Source: G965247265 sp965247265 (GTDB lineage Bacteria; Pseudomonadota; Gammaproteobacteria; UBA4575). From it: a stretch of 64,000 nucleotides of DNA. Positions 9,757 through 19,139 of this stretch are shown here, piece after piece. The notes under the pieces were generated by a model, which had not been told where the DNA came from, searched no databases, and was given only the letters and a program-made list of their open reading frames with translations. Within the stretch, counting starts at the first letter, position 1. Each line of letters starts with the position of its first letter. Made by a program: the position numbers and the translations under genes. The stretch is taken from contig OZ252002.1 in assembly GCA_965247265.1 (NCBI GenBank), positions 2,294,001-2,358,000 of the forward strand, in the 5' to 3' direction.

Positions 9757-10781
9757 CTTGTTTTACCTGCTTGGTATTTCAAACGACCTATGATAAATAT
9801 TATTGCCGTATATACTAATATCCATGAAAGTAGCATTACAATACTAAACAGCCTACTGTCAAATACCTGCATAATAATTGCTGAGATTGCTACTAGACCC
9901 ATTAAAATATATTCATGCATATCGGTTTTTTTATGCCCCCAGCCTATTTGCACAAGGATTTGATAATAATGAGATTTATGCGCTTCCCATATTTTTTTTC
10001 TTGAAAACAATCGCCTGACAAGTGTAATTGTTGCGTCCACTATAAATGGAGAAAATACTAGCAAGGGTATCCACCAATGGAAAACATTAATTTGAATTCC
10101 CCATAATGAAAAAAAAGCCAATAAATATCCCATAGTTATAGAACCTACATCACCCATAAATAATTTTGCAGGTGGAAAGTTATGTGCTAAAAATCCAATA
10201 TTTGCCGCCACAATTACACATGCTAAAAACGTAAAATAAAATTCACCTGCAATCAATCCCAACACTGCAATACACCCAAACCCTATAACCCCCATTCCTC
10301 CTGCCAATCCATCTATACCATCCATAAAATTATATAAATTTATACACCACACAATGATTAAAATAGTCAATATATCGAGCACAAATTTGTACTCGTCACC
10401 ATTCTGATTTACGAAGTAATCAGCCGAGAGACTTAACCCACTGGAGACAATGAAATATGCTGCAACAAAATGCATTAACAATCTCCATAATTGCGGTATC
10501 GAATTACGATCATCAATATACGAAATTGATGCCAATACTAGTAACCCTATTAATAAATAAAAAATAAAGAATCCAACGTCACTTGTTACTGCAATTATTA
10601 ACCATGATAAAAAAATAGAAGTAACTATAGCTATTCCACCTGTCCTTGGTTTAGGCACATCGTGTAGTGATCGATTATTTGGATCATCTACAACATACAG
10701 CTTTGATTCAGGATTCAAAAGTAATATGCAAAACAACCAGGTAAAGAATGCTACGCCTATAAGCACTAACAGGGTTATCAT
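9753..10781 (-). CDS. WbpL/WecA-family undecaprenyl-phosphate sugar-1-phosphate transferase
   Basis: This polytopic enzyme would load the first sugar-1-phosphate of the O-unit onto undecaprenyl phosphate. Family motifs are DDPNNRSLHDVPKPRTGG near residue 33, NFMDGIDGLAGG, LFMGDVGSITMGYLLA and WEAHKSHYYQ. About ten hydrophobic helices cover the 342 residues, the usual length. It overlaps its neighbours on both sides by 4 bases, so translation of the three-gene block is coupled. The exact donor (QuiNAc, FucNAc or GlcNAc) cannot be read from sequence; the neighbours suggest QuiNAc. Confidence 0.9.
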   Translation of the reverse strand: MITLLVLIGVAFFTWLFCILLLNPESKLYVVDDPNNRSLHDVPKPRTGGIAIVTSIFLSWLIIAVTSDVGFFIFYLLIGLLVLASISYIDDRNSIPQLWRLLMHFVAAYFIVSSGLSLSADYFVNQNGDEYKFVLDILTILIIVWCINLYNFMDGIDGLAGGMGVIGFGCIAVLGLIAGEFYFTFLACVIVAANIGFLAHNFPPAKLFMGDVGSITMGYLLAFFSLWGIQINVFHWWIPLLVFSPFIVDATITLVRRLFSRKKIWEAHKSHYYQILVQIGWGHKKTDMHEYILMGLVAISAIIMQVFDSRLFSIVMLLSWILVYTAIIFIIGRLKYQAGKTS

Positions 10782-11761
10782 TTTGCATTGATACTCGTAA
10801 TTATATCTGGAATTGAATCAATCAATTTGTATTTTGGTAAAAACCCTAGTTCTGAAACCGCTTTTTTAGAACTAAAATACGAATTACCAATAAGTTTTTG
10901 TAGACTATCAGTATCGAAAATAATTCGACGTCCAGTAATATATTTTAATAGATCACCTGTTTGAGCCAAAAATTTCATGCACATAATAGGAGTTCCCCAT
11001 AAAGGCACTCTTTTATTCATTGATTTTTTTATATTTTCATACAAATCTCTCGTTGAGTAATCGATACCATCGCTCAAAATATAGGTTTTACCTACACTGA
11101 CATCATTAGATGCTGCCAAAATTGCCCCTTGAACCACATCCTCTACATGAATCATAGATCGTTTATTCTCTATTTTTGGAAGCGGAGGAAACCAGCTTTT
11201 AGAAATTGCATTAATCATTTTTGCCAAATTTCCTTTGTTAGTATTCCCATAGACCATCACTAATCGTAAAACAGTGGCCGACTTAACAAATTTACTCTCA
11301 AGAACAAGTTTTTCTGCATTTAACTTGCTTTTCCCATACAAAGTTTGCGGATGAGGGATAGTATTTTCATCTAAACGATTGTCATTTTCTTCTCCCATAG
11401 CTTTAACACTACTAAAAAAAATAAACTTTCCCGTATCACAATTTTGTGCTGCTTTGAGTAATGAGCGAGTCCCCTCAACATTTGTTTGATAGTATAAACG
11501 ATCATCACTAGACTTTTGAGATAAAGAATGTGCAAAACCTGCCAAGTGGAAAATAATATCAGTACTGTCTAATGCCTCTGCTGGTATTTGATCCTCACCT
11601 AACTTACATTGAAAACTCACGTCCCAACATCCTTTGGCAGGTCTGCGAAGCAAAGCTTTGACGATTGCACCTTGCTTAATGAGCACTTGACATAAATGAG
11701 CGCCAATAAAACCAGATGCGCCTGTTACCAAGCAAGTTTTACCCTTCAAACTTATCAACAT
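10778..11761 (-). CDS. WbpV-like NAD-dependent sugar epimerase/reductase
   Basis: This is an extended short-chain dehydrogenase of the UDP-glucose 4-epimerase-like group. The Rossmann motif is TGASGFIGAHL near residue 14 and the catalytic tyrosine/lysine pair is in LYGKSK, with Ser in FFSSVKAMGE. Its position directly before the WbpL-like and WbpM-like genes matches P. aeruginosa wbpV, whose product reduces UDP-4-keto-QuiNAc to UDP-QuiNAc. That role is inferred from order plus family; FucNAc or epimerase activity remains possible. Length is 327 residues. Confidence 0.82.
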   Translation of the reverse strand: MLISLKGKTCLVTGASGFIGAHLCQVLIKQGAIVKALLRRPAKGCWDVSFQCKLGEDQIPAEALDSTDIIFHLAGFAHSLSQKSSDDRLYYQTNVEGTRSLLKAAQNCDTGKFIFFSSVKAMGEENDNRLDENTIPHPQTLYGKSKLNAEKLVLESKFVKSATVLRLVMVYGNTNKGNLAKMINAISKSWFPPLPKIENKRSMIHVEDVVQGAILAASNDVSVGKTYILSDGIDYSTRDLYENIKKSMNKRVPLWGTPIMCMKFLAQTGDLLKYITGRRIIFDTDSLQKLIGNSYFSSKKAVSELGFLPKYKLIDSIPDIITSINAK

Positions 11762-11802
11762 TAATAAACCAAATTAGGATATTTTCTATATGATTACGCA
11801 AA

Positions 11803-12936
11803 CTACTTGACACAACATGACTGTATGTATTCTACATATGCCGATGTTACATAGTCTTGTGAAAACAATTTTTTTGCTCGAAGTTTAGCTTCTTTACCAA
11901 GACTAAGCCTTAGTTCAGAATCTAATACAAGTTTCCGCATATTCGCATAGAGCGCCTGAATATCTCTAACAGGAAATAATAGTCCAGTTACATTATTTTC
12001 AATTGCATCATTTAAACCATATATGTTACTACCTATCGCGGGAATACCTACTGCAGCAGCTTCTATAACAACTGTCCCAAATCCTTCTCTATGACTAGGG
12101 ATGCACAGTACATCTGCTGCATTCATATAATATTCGGGATTGTCTGTGTAATCTATGAGCCGTATATTCTCTGTTTTATTATCCAATCTTGATATAATTT
12201 GATTATGCATGCCTGATTCATCTGGTCCAACAATAATCAGTTTCACAAAAGAATACTGATCGCTAATAAGTCTAAACGCATCTATCAGATCTGTTATACC
12301 CTTATCCGGATTTAGCCGGCCAAGAAAAAGAAATACAAACTCATCTTTATCAATACCAAATTCATCACGAATTTTAAAACGAATATTTGTATTTTTTCGA
12401 AAGCGATTTAAATCTACGCCGCTAATAGATCCACTAGCTAACACTTTTAGTTTATTGGTATCCGCTACATTTTCATTTTCAAGAAATATTTTTTGACTAA
12501 TGCTGTCAGCTAGTAAATGAGTTGCTAGTTTCGCGATTAGCATGTCAATATATTTAAGAACTAACCGTCCAACTCCAGTTCGAGTTGCCCAAACCTGCCC
12601 AGTAAACACATGAATTCGACAATTTATTCTTGCCAAGAATCCTGCAAACATTGCTAATAACCCAGCCTTAGGTGTTACTGAATAGACAATATCAAAGTTA
12701 CTTGTTTTAAAAAACGCATATAACTTACATAGAGCTTCAATATCATTGATTACAGAAACTTTTCGAATAATTTTTATATTTTTTAGTTTAAATTTATCAT
12801 TAGGTAAATTTAATTTTGGCGGTTCATCTAAATTTGTGACAACAGTTACGCTATGTGATTTTGATAAGCAAATAATTTGGTCATAAAGAAATGCATTAAT
12901 AATTAAAGGACTTGTAACAACAATAGTAATTTTCAT
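11803..12936 (-). CDS. Glycosyltransferase family 4
   Basis: A GT-B fold glycosyltransferase, probably adding one sugar to the growing lipid-linked O-unit on the cytoplasmic face. The C-terminal donor site contains SHREGFGTVVIEAAAVGIPA, the EX7E-type signature of this family, and FLGRLNPDKGITDLIDAF is the usual start of that domain. The N-terminal domain (VTSPLIINAFLYDQI) is typical of WbpT/PglA-like enzymes. Length is 377 residues. Donor and acceptor sugars are unknown. It lies 41 bases upstream of the wbpV-like gene. Confidence 0.87.
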   Translation of the reverse strand: MKITIVVTSPLIINAFLYDQIICLSKSHSVTVVTNLDEPPKLNLPNDKFKLKNIKIIRKVSVINDIEALCKLYAFFKTSNFDIVYSVTPKAGLLAMFAGFLARINCRIHVFTGQVWATRTGVGRLVLKYIDMLIAKLATHLLADSISQKIFLENENVADTNKLKVLASGSISGVDLNRFRKNTNIRFKIRDEFGIDKDEFVFLFLGRLNPDKGITDLIDAFRLISDQYSFVKLIIVGPDESGMHNQIISRLDNKTENIRLIDYTDNPEYYMNAADVLCIPSHREGFGTVVIEAAAVGIPAIGSNIYGLNDAIENNVTGLLFPVRDIQALYANMRKLVLDSELRLSLGKEAKLRAKKLFSQDYVTSAYVEYIQSCCVK

Positions 12937-12990
12937 GAAGACTAATAACTAATAATTAGTTAAGGATCACGCTCTTAGCCAATCGTAATA

Positions 12991-13893
12991 CTAAACATTG
13001 AGTTTAATATTATACTGCCTAACCATGTTTTCCCATGTATGCAAAATATGTTGATCCGGCTTATTTAGTGTATTACGCATAGTATTAAGCTTGAAGAATG
13101 CATATATAATGTCACCCATAAATTTCATACACTGCAATATGATAATTTTAAATGAGTCACCTTTCCGTTTATTATTCCATGCATAACTAGAAATTGATTT
13201 TGCAAAAATTAATCTTGATTTAAACATTTTAGCTAATTTCCTCCTCCTTTCTCTATATGCAAGCAAAGGCTCTGAAAGGCACGCAAATCTGCTATTTTTA
13301 TAACATCTGAACAAGAGCTGCTGATCCTCAGCGCCATTTGCATAAGAGTGATAAGTATTACTTCTAAACCACTCAATACGCCCCATCCAAGTTGGATGAG
13401 GCATATAGAATCCTGCCAATGGTTTATTACATATAGCCTCATGGTTTGTACGCACAGGGAGTACGCCAAGAATCTCTGATTTTTCGTCAAAAATTAATGA
13501 AGCAGTCGCAAGAAGATCAACATCTAAATTATCAAGCATATAACTAACTTGTTTCTCTATTCGATTTGAGAAACAAATGTCATCTTGATCCATACGCGCA
13601 AAAAATATTCCCTTAGAAATGCTGACTGCAAAATTAATGCATGCGGAAAGACCGATATTTTTTTCATTTTCTATTAGGTTTATTCTCTTATCTGAAAATG
13701 AAGTAACAATTTTTAAACTTTCATCGGTAGACTTATCATCAATTATAATAAGCTCAAAGTTTTCATATATCTGATTAAGCACAGACTCAATTGCTATTAC
13801 AAGTGTGCCTGACCCATTAAATACAGGTAGCGCTATAGTTACTAATGGATTGGTTCGTTTAATTTCTTTATTATTCACAGAGACTGAAGCCAT
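12991..13893 (-). CDS. Glycosyltransferase family 2
   Basis: An inverting GT-A glycosyltransferase of 300 residues. The N-terminal motif is VTIALPVFNGSGTL, followed by IIIDDKSTDESL and the metal-binding region ARMDQDDI. The HPTWMGRIEWF segment is common in O-antigen GT2 enzymes. The C-terminal ~70 residues are basic and partly hydrophobic, suggesting peripheral membrane contact. Its start overlaps the end of the upstream epimerase gene by 19 bases. Donor and acceptor are unknown. Confidence 0.88.
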   Translation of the reverse strand: MASVSVNNKEIKRTNPLVTIALPVFNGSGTLVIAIESVLNQIYENFELIIIDDKSTDESLKIVTSFSDKRINLIENEKNIGLSACINFAVSISKGIFFARMDQDDICFSNRIEKQVSYMLDNLDVDLLATASLIFDEKSEILGVLPVRTNHEAICNKPLAGFYMPHPTWMGRIEWFRSNTYHSYANGAEDQQLLFRCYKNSRFACLSEPLLAYRERRRKLAKMFKSRLIFAKSISSYAWNNKRKGDSFKIIILQCMKFMGDIIYAFFKLNTMRNTLNKPDQHILHTWENMVRQYNIKLNV

Positions 13894-14786
13894 TCAATAT
13901 ATTTAATCAAACCAAATTCTAGGGTGACTTTTGGGCGCCAGCCTATAATCATATTGGCCTTTTGTATGTCAAGAACAGCTCTCTCAACATCAAAATTACG
14001 TTTTTCTTTGTATGAAATATTAAACTTAGATGGGTATACTTTTTTAATAAGATCTATTACTTGATTAACTGAATATCCTTTTCCGGTGCCTATATTAAAT
14101 ATACCGGATAAATTCTTTTCAATTGCCAACTCGCATGCATCAATTACATCGCTTATGTAAATATAGTCGCGCACCACTTCCCCGTTACCCCATATTTCAA
14201 TTGATTTTCCTTCAGTGATATTCCTTAAAAATGCGCCAATCAAGCCTTGTACTTCACAATTTCTTTGCCCTGGACCATATGGATTAGATATACGTAAGAT
14301 TAATGGCTCAATACTGTATAACTCCTTATACATTAACAAATATTTTTCAATAGAAAGCTTTACGATGCCATATGAGCAGATAGGATTTTGTGAGTGCTCT
14401 TCTGAAATTTTCAATTCAGTACTATTTCCATATATAGTGCCCCCTGAAGAAAAGTAAACAATTTTACATATGTTATGATTTCTCATACTTTCTAATAGGC
14501 GTATTGTCCCTATTAAATTACATTGCACGTCAGCCATGGGATTAAGATTGGATGTACTTGGAACTGTTGTGCTAATCAAATGATAAACAATTTCAATTCC
14601 TTGCAAAGCTGCCTTTACTGACTGTTCATCATTAAAGTTTCCTGATTGATAATCAATTTTTTTTAAATTTATTTGGTTAATTCGTGGATGTTGATCAAAT
14701 ACTCTTACCTTATGACCTAATTTTAGTAATTGATCAACTAAATGAGAACCAATAAAACCATTACCGCCTAACACAAGCGAATTCAT
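13875..14786 (-). CDS. NAD-dependent nucleotide-sugar epimerase/dehydratase
   Basis: An extended SDR protein with the Rossmann motif LVLGGNGFIGSHLVDQL at the extreme N-terminus and catalytic CSYGIVKLSIEKY. It resembles UDP-glucose 4-epimerase-type enzymes (IFNIGTGKGYSVNQVI, WRPKVTLEFGL). ATG 14786 (303 residues) is preferred over an in-frame GTG at 14801, because it puts the nucleotide-binding strand at the usual distance from the start; neither has a good Shine-Dalgarno sequence. The substrate is unknown; it may provide a galacto-configured sugar or finish a deoxysugar. Confidence 0.82.
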   Translation of the reverse strand: MNSLVLGGNGFIGSHLVDQLLKLGHKVRVFDQHPRINQINLKKIDYQSGNFNDEQSVKAALQGIEIVYHLISTTVPSTSNLNPMADVQCNLIGTIRLLESMRNHNICKIVYFSSGGTIYGNSTELKISEEHSQNPICSYGIVKLSIEKYLLMYKELYSIEPLILRISNPYGPGQRNCEVQGLIGAFLRNITEGKSIEIWGNGEVVRDYIYISDVIDACELAIEKNLSGIFNIGTGKGYSVNQVIDLIKKVYPSKFNISYKEKRNFDVERAVLDIQKANMIIGWRPKVTLEFGLIKYIEWLQSL

Positions 14787-14823
14787 TAATATTTGGCCCA
14801 CTTAATATAATTCGAAAAAATCA

Positions 14824-16044
14824 TTAACTTTCTATATAAAACATCCGACCAGGTAAACCAACTACAGAATATGTCTTACGGCCTGAAATACGCCAACTGA
14901 CTTCAAATAATAATTTACGTGCTGCCCTCGGACCACGTTTTTTACCCCATACCAACAAACATGGTATAGTTAGTAAAATCTTAAATATCTTTAAGATTAA
15001 GTTTAATCTATGCGAACTAGCCATACTCTCATATTGGCTTATTTCTATATTAGCGCTCACATTTTTACGATTTTGTCTATTCCTCAGCGCCTCCTCAATT
15101 AAACTCTGAAACCTTTTCTCATAACTATGTTCGCTGATCGTTCTATTGAAACCAGCTTCCGCAATAACATCACGATAATTTGGATTAGCTAATAATTCCT
15201 TAACCTTGTTAACCATGTCATCTATTCCATCAAATACAACTATTTCATCGCTTAATGAGTAATATTTTTCAAGATTGTCTACTGACTCTGTCATCAACAA
15301 CCCACCTGCTCCAGGCACTTCAAAAACTCTGGCTTTGATTTGACGACTTCGCTGAAATTTCCCTCTTTTAAAATTCAAACCCGAATCACCAAAATTAAGG
15401 CATATTCTTGACTTATTTATGACATGTGGAATTTCTTCAGCTGATATTGGTCCATTTGGCCATCCAAACCCAAAACACGTTACATTTATTCCATGATTTG
15501 CCAAGCAGGTAATCCACTTTTCTCGATTGCCATATTTAGTACCAATAAAAGACAAATCATACGAACACTCATTAGATGGAAGAGGATTTATAAAATTATT
15601 ACTAACAGCAGCCCACTGACTCAATTTTAAATTACTATAACCATCGAATTTTGCTTTACTAATTGCGGATGGATAAGTTGTTGCAATTACGTCAAAAAAT
15701 GGTGCTAAGAAACGCGTAAATTGTTCATATTTCCATGAATCGTCAGTAGCCCAGTTAATCAGTGCAGCATTACTTCCCTCTCGAATTAACTGTATTGTTT
15801 CGAGCCAGATTTCGTACGTCATCAAAACACAAAAAATGATATCAGGTTTCTCTCGATCTACAGTTAGTAGCAACTTTCGGTTCAGGTCAGAATAGTCTTT
15901 GTAATAAGACTTGTTTAAACTTTCTAAAAATACAACTTCATGTCCAAGATTTTTCAAGGCAGGGATAAAATTTGCATACTCGTAACCAATACCACGTTTA
16001 GATACTCCGTAATTAAACTTACCAAATACGCAAAGCACTTTCAC
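14824..16044 (-). CDS. CgeB-family glycosyltransferase-like protein
   Basis: The C-terminal third carries the CgeB/YkvP-type signature ARVFEVPGAGGLLMTE followed by FDGIDDMVNKVKELLANP, a GT-B donor-site arrangement found in many polysaccharide loci. The N-terminus (VLCVFGKFNYG) is a Rossmann-like start. Length is 406 residues; the last ~70 are basic with a short hydrophobic stretch (FKILLTIPCLLVWG), which may attach the protein to the membrane. It starts directly after the upstream membrane-protein gene with no gap, so the two are probably translated together. The transferred sugar is unknown. Confidence 0.78.
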   Translation of the reverse strand: MKVLCVFGKFNYGVSKRGIGYEYANFIPALKNLGHEVVFLESLNKSYYKDYSDLNRKLLLTVDREKPDIIFCVLMTYEIWLETIQLIREGSNAALINWATDDSWKYEQFTRFLAPFFDVIATTYPSAISKAKFDGYSNLKLSQWAAVSNNFINPLPSNECSYDLSFIGTKYGNREKWITCLANHGINVTCFGFGWPNGPISAEEIPHVINKSRICLNFGDSGLNFKRGKFQRSRQIKARVFEVPGAGGLLMTESVDNLEKYYSLSDEIVVFDGIDDMVNKVKELLANPNYRDVIAEAGFNRTISEHSYEKRFQSLIEEALRNRQNRKNVSANIEISQYESMASSHRLNLILKIFKILLTIPCLLVWGKKRGPRAARKLLFEVSWRISGRKTYSVVGLPGRMFYIES

Positions 16045-17382
16045 TCAAAACTCTTTATCATCATTAATACATAGAATTTGATTATTTTTCCCTATCCAAA
16101 AATTAATTAAAAAGGCTAATCCTAAACTAATCAACAGTATAAAATATGAATATCGATACCTGTAAATTATCCCAGCATGAGGAATTGCGATTCCATATAC
16201 CTGTAACACAAAAAGCATATAGTATACGGGCAAATATATTTTTATGTGTTTATACCTTAATAAACCGTGTATAAGAAAAATGAAAGCAACATAAGCAACG
16301 AACATTTCAGCTGAAACCATTAATCTAAAAGTTGATCTGTCATTGATATTAGAAAATAGAGGCCAAGAATTAGGAAATGGTGCAAACAAAGCAATTTGCA
16401 TTGCTCTCGGTAGATATAAAAAAATATCCCTAGCACTGTGGAATTCAGCATCATCAGTAAGGTCCAATGCTCTTACTGTAGCATTTGGAGAATTTTTCAA
16501 ATCTTCGTAAGGTAATCTTGAAAATGAAAGTGCAAATAGCTTTTGATCTATAATCCCAGGCAAATAATTTGATTTTGTCCAATTTGAGTATTTATTTTTA
16601 ATCAGATCAGATGACATTTCTGCATCTTCATAAGTAATTGAAGATATTCTTTGATCCGAATTAGCTCCAAACATTAATGGAATAAATAATATGGGAAAGA
16701 CAAATAGTGCAAATCCCCCAATTCGTAGATCATTCCTCCTAATTGCAAATAGCATTATGAACAAACCCAATATGACAGTCGCAACGAAGATAATTTGGAC
16801 AACATAGGGACGACTTATTGAAATTATGGCTACTCCTGCATACATCCAGACAAAACTAACCAATTCAAAATAGTTTTTACGCTCTCCAAAACGGACAACA
16901 CCATAAACAAAAACAAACACTCCTAAGGTAACAAAGCTTCCTTTATTTACTTGAGAAAGCCAATGCATTTCAAATGGAGAAACAATAAAAAAAAGAGATG
17001 CCCCCAATGCATATCTTAGTGATATAACTCTACTTAAAATTAAAATTAAAAATATAGCCGCTAATGCATGACATAAGCCATTGATAATGACAACAAGTAA
17101 AGGATATGGTCCAATCAAGTAGTATAATATTGATAAAACTCCTGCGGGGCCGTGTCCAGCTGGCCTCAAATACCAAGCCCCCCATCCCTCTCTAATAATT
17201 TTTTCTCGCATATCGACAGCTAGCCCATGATAATACTGAGGATCCCCTGCCAATAATCCATTCACTGCAGTATCGGACATATATTCAATAATCCAAAACT
17301 GGTATGCCAACATAATGCTAATTGAGTATAAAAAGGTTGCGACCGCAGCCTTTAATAAAAATATCTTTGAATTATTATCCAT
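16045..17382 (-). CDS. Polytopic membrane protein, candidate O-antigen polymerase or GT-C transferase
   Basis: I do not recognise a specific family. The 445 residues contain roughly ten hydrophobic segments and one large soluble loop (about residues 240-320). An early extracytoplasmic loop holds LAGDPQYYHGLA, reminiscent of the acidic first-loop motif of GT-C transferases, and further Arg/Tyr-rich segments (YRYRYSYF) lie near the C-terminus. The cluster has a flippase and an initiating transferase but no other obvious Wzy, so this is the best candidate for a polymerase or a lipid-linked-sugar transferase. The assignment is inference from topology and context only. Confidence 0.6.
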   Translation of the reverse strand: MDNNSKIFLLKAAVATFLYSISIMLAYQFWIIEYMSDTAVNGLLAGDPQYYHGLAVDMREKIIREGWGAWYLRPAGHGPAGVLSILYYLIGPYPLLVVIINGLCHALAAIFLILILSRVISLRYALGASLFFIVSPFEMHWLSQVNKGSFVTLGVFVFVYGVVRFGERKNYFELVSFVWMYAGVAIISISRPYVVQIIFVATVILGLFIMLFAIRRNDLRIGGFALFVFPILFIPLMFGANSDQRISSITYEDAEMSSDLIKNKYSNWTKSNYLPGIIDQKLFALSFSRLPYEDLKNSPNATVRALDLTDDAEFHSARDIFLYLPRAMQIALFAPFPNSWPLFSNINDRSTFRLMVSAEMFVAYVAFIFLIHGLLRYKHIKIYLPVYYMLFVLQVYGIAIPHAGIIYRYRYSYFILLISLGLAFLINFWIGKNNQILCINDDKEF

Positions 17383-17486
17383 TACCTGCTTCTTTGTTTC
17401 TTCTATGAAATCCGCAGTAATCTGATTTTTTATTAACTTACTTTATTTACTTTAATTTAATGTGCATGCACAAAATAATTACGCTA

Positions 17487-18240
17487 TTAGCTTTTCAATT
17501 GTTTCACTGCTGAAACATGATACCCAATCGTAAATCGCGTATCCTTTTCATATGGATTCAGTAAATAGCTTGAAATCGGTGCTAAAATCGCCATAAATGG
17601 AATTAAAAGCAACCAAACTGGAGCCCATAAAAGCTCTAGCCATATAGGCATTCCTAACTTAAAAGGATGTGACAAAAAAATAAACCGCATTGACTCCTGC
17701 CCACAGGCCCTAAGCGACCCACAATTCTCTTTTATGCAGATATTAGTAAAACCCAGCTTCAGAAAGAAATTTTTTGTACCAGTAAGGCGTATAACCACCT
17801 TAATAGTGGTAGGGCTCTTGGTGAATCCCAGACCCCAATGGCGCTGTAATCAAAAGCTTTCCACCATTATTTAGGATACGCGAAAATTCTTTAACAACTT
17901 GAACGGGATCAGGTAAATGCTCTAACACTTCAGTGCATAGAATCGCATCAAAAAAAGAATCAGGGACTGGAATCTCTAGTATTTCACACTCGTAGTCTAT
18001 ATGCCCGTATCTACCCCCGCTAAGCTGCATATCCTCTAAAGCAACAAAATCTTGCGTCTTATACTCACAATGTGAAAATAACTCTCGATAAGTACATGAA
18101 CCTGCGCCCGCATCAAGAATTCGACAACCGTTCGATAGTAATTTTGCTTGACTTGCCACCCACGCATCTCGATTAACAACATCAAAATTAAAAATCTTAG
18201 AGTTCTTAAACTTGCTACTCATAATTTTTTTAAGGTTCAC
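17487..18240 (-). pseudogene. Class I SAM methyltransferase, broken by a stop and a frameshift
   Basis: The first part has the SAM-binding motif ILDAGAGSCTY, the acidic VALED and LCTEVLEHLPDP. The frame then meets TAA at 17800-17802. Beyond that stop the same frame still encodes the family-like GGYTPYWYKKFLSEAGF, and only after a four-T run (17748-17751) does the sequence move to the +1 frame, continuing TNICIKENCGSLRACGQES to a stop at 17487. The span of 754 bases is 3x251+1, as expected for one extra base. Two independent lesions make a pseudogene likely. The start is set at GTG 18240, which has AAAGGAG five bases upstream; ATG 18222 is the alternative. Confidence 0.85.
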
Positions 18241-18328
18241 ACAAACTCCTTTGCTGCAATAATTTTTCAAATCACTTAAACAAGTTATATGCACATTTTT
18301 AATAATATTGTAATATCAGAAATTATCT

Positions 18329-19060
18329 CTAACTTATATTTACCTTCCTTCCAATGGCAATCATAGAGCGTGTCCATATTACTGGAGGCCTCAGACCCAA
18401 TGTCAAGCATATGCAATTAACCACAAATTTCGCAAGTGGGAAAATTAACCATCTAACAACGTTAAGAATACTTGTTGGTTGTGGTCGCTCGTCAAGGATT
18501 ATAACTTCCGTAAATCCAAGCATATCAAGAATGGAGTTTAATAAATTTGAGGTCATGCCCCATTTATGTGTGATGTCATTATAAACATCATGAGCACCAA
18601 ATGGCCCATCTGCACACGGAGTTCTGATAATTAATATACCACCGTTATTAAGGTGATCAAAGCATAATTTTAAAAACTCTAAAGCTTTTTCTTTACTCAA
18701 ATGCTCAATGAAATCCATTGATGAAATTAAATCATAATTCTTATTTTCATTCTCAAGTACTTCAAATGCATCTCCAATCTTGGCGGGCAATTCCATTAAC
18801 TTTGCGAGATCTATTTGTTTCGTATCTAAATCGTATCCTATAGTATTCATATAGCCATTACGTTTTAGAAAAAAAAGAAAGTTACCGTAACCACATGGCA
18901 CATCCAAGCATTGTGCATCTTTTTCAGATTGCAAATACTTTTTAAAGCGATAGCCATACCAATGAGCTAATTTATCAAAATTTTTATGCAATACATTAAC
19001 GCTTAACAATCCACGTGCTTTTGTTTGATAATCGTAATACTTTCTTTCATAGTTCTCCAT
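18329..19060 (-). CDS. Class I SAM-dependent methyltransferase
   Basis: A 243-residue methyltransferase with motif I LDVPCGYGNFLFFL (about residues 51-64), the acidic GYDLDTKQIDLA and SSMDFIEHLSKEKALEFL. GGILIIRTPCADGPFG is the post-motif region. It belongs to the UbiE/Methyltransf_11/23 group that often modifies sugars in polysaccharide loci. The hydrophobic C-terminal region (LIFPLAKFVVNCICLTLGL) suggests membrane association. It sits between two broken genes but is itself intact. Substrate unknown. Confidence 0.82.
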   Translation of the reverse strand: MENYERKYYDYQTKARGLLSVNVLHKNFDKLAHWYGYRFKKYLQSEKDAQCLDVPCGYGNFLFFLKRNGYMNTIGYDLDTKQIDLAKLMELPAKIGDAFEVLENENKNYDLISSMDFIEHLSKEKALEFLKLCFDHLNNGGILIIRTPCADGPFGAHDVYNDITHKWGMTSNLLNSILDMLGFTEVIILDERPQPTSILNVVRWLIFPLAKFVVNCICLTLGLRPPVIWTRSMIAIGRKVNIS

Positions 19061-19139
19061 TTTCCAACCTAATTTATATTTTGAAATATAATTTCATAGC
19101 ATTTACTAATTAATGCACCACAATGAATATCATATAAAC

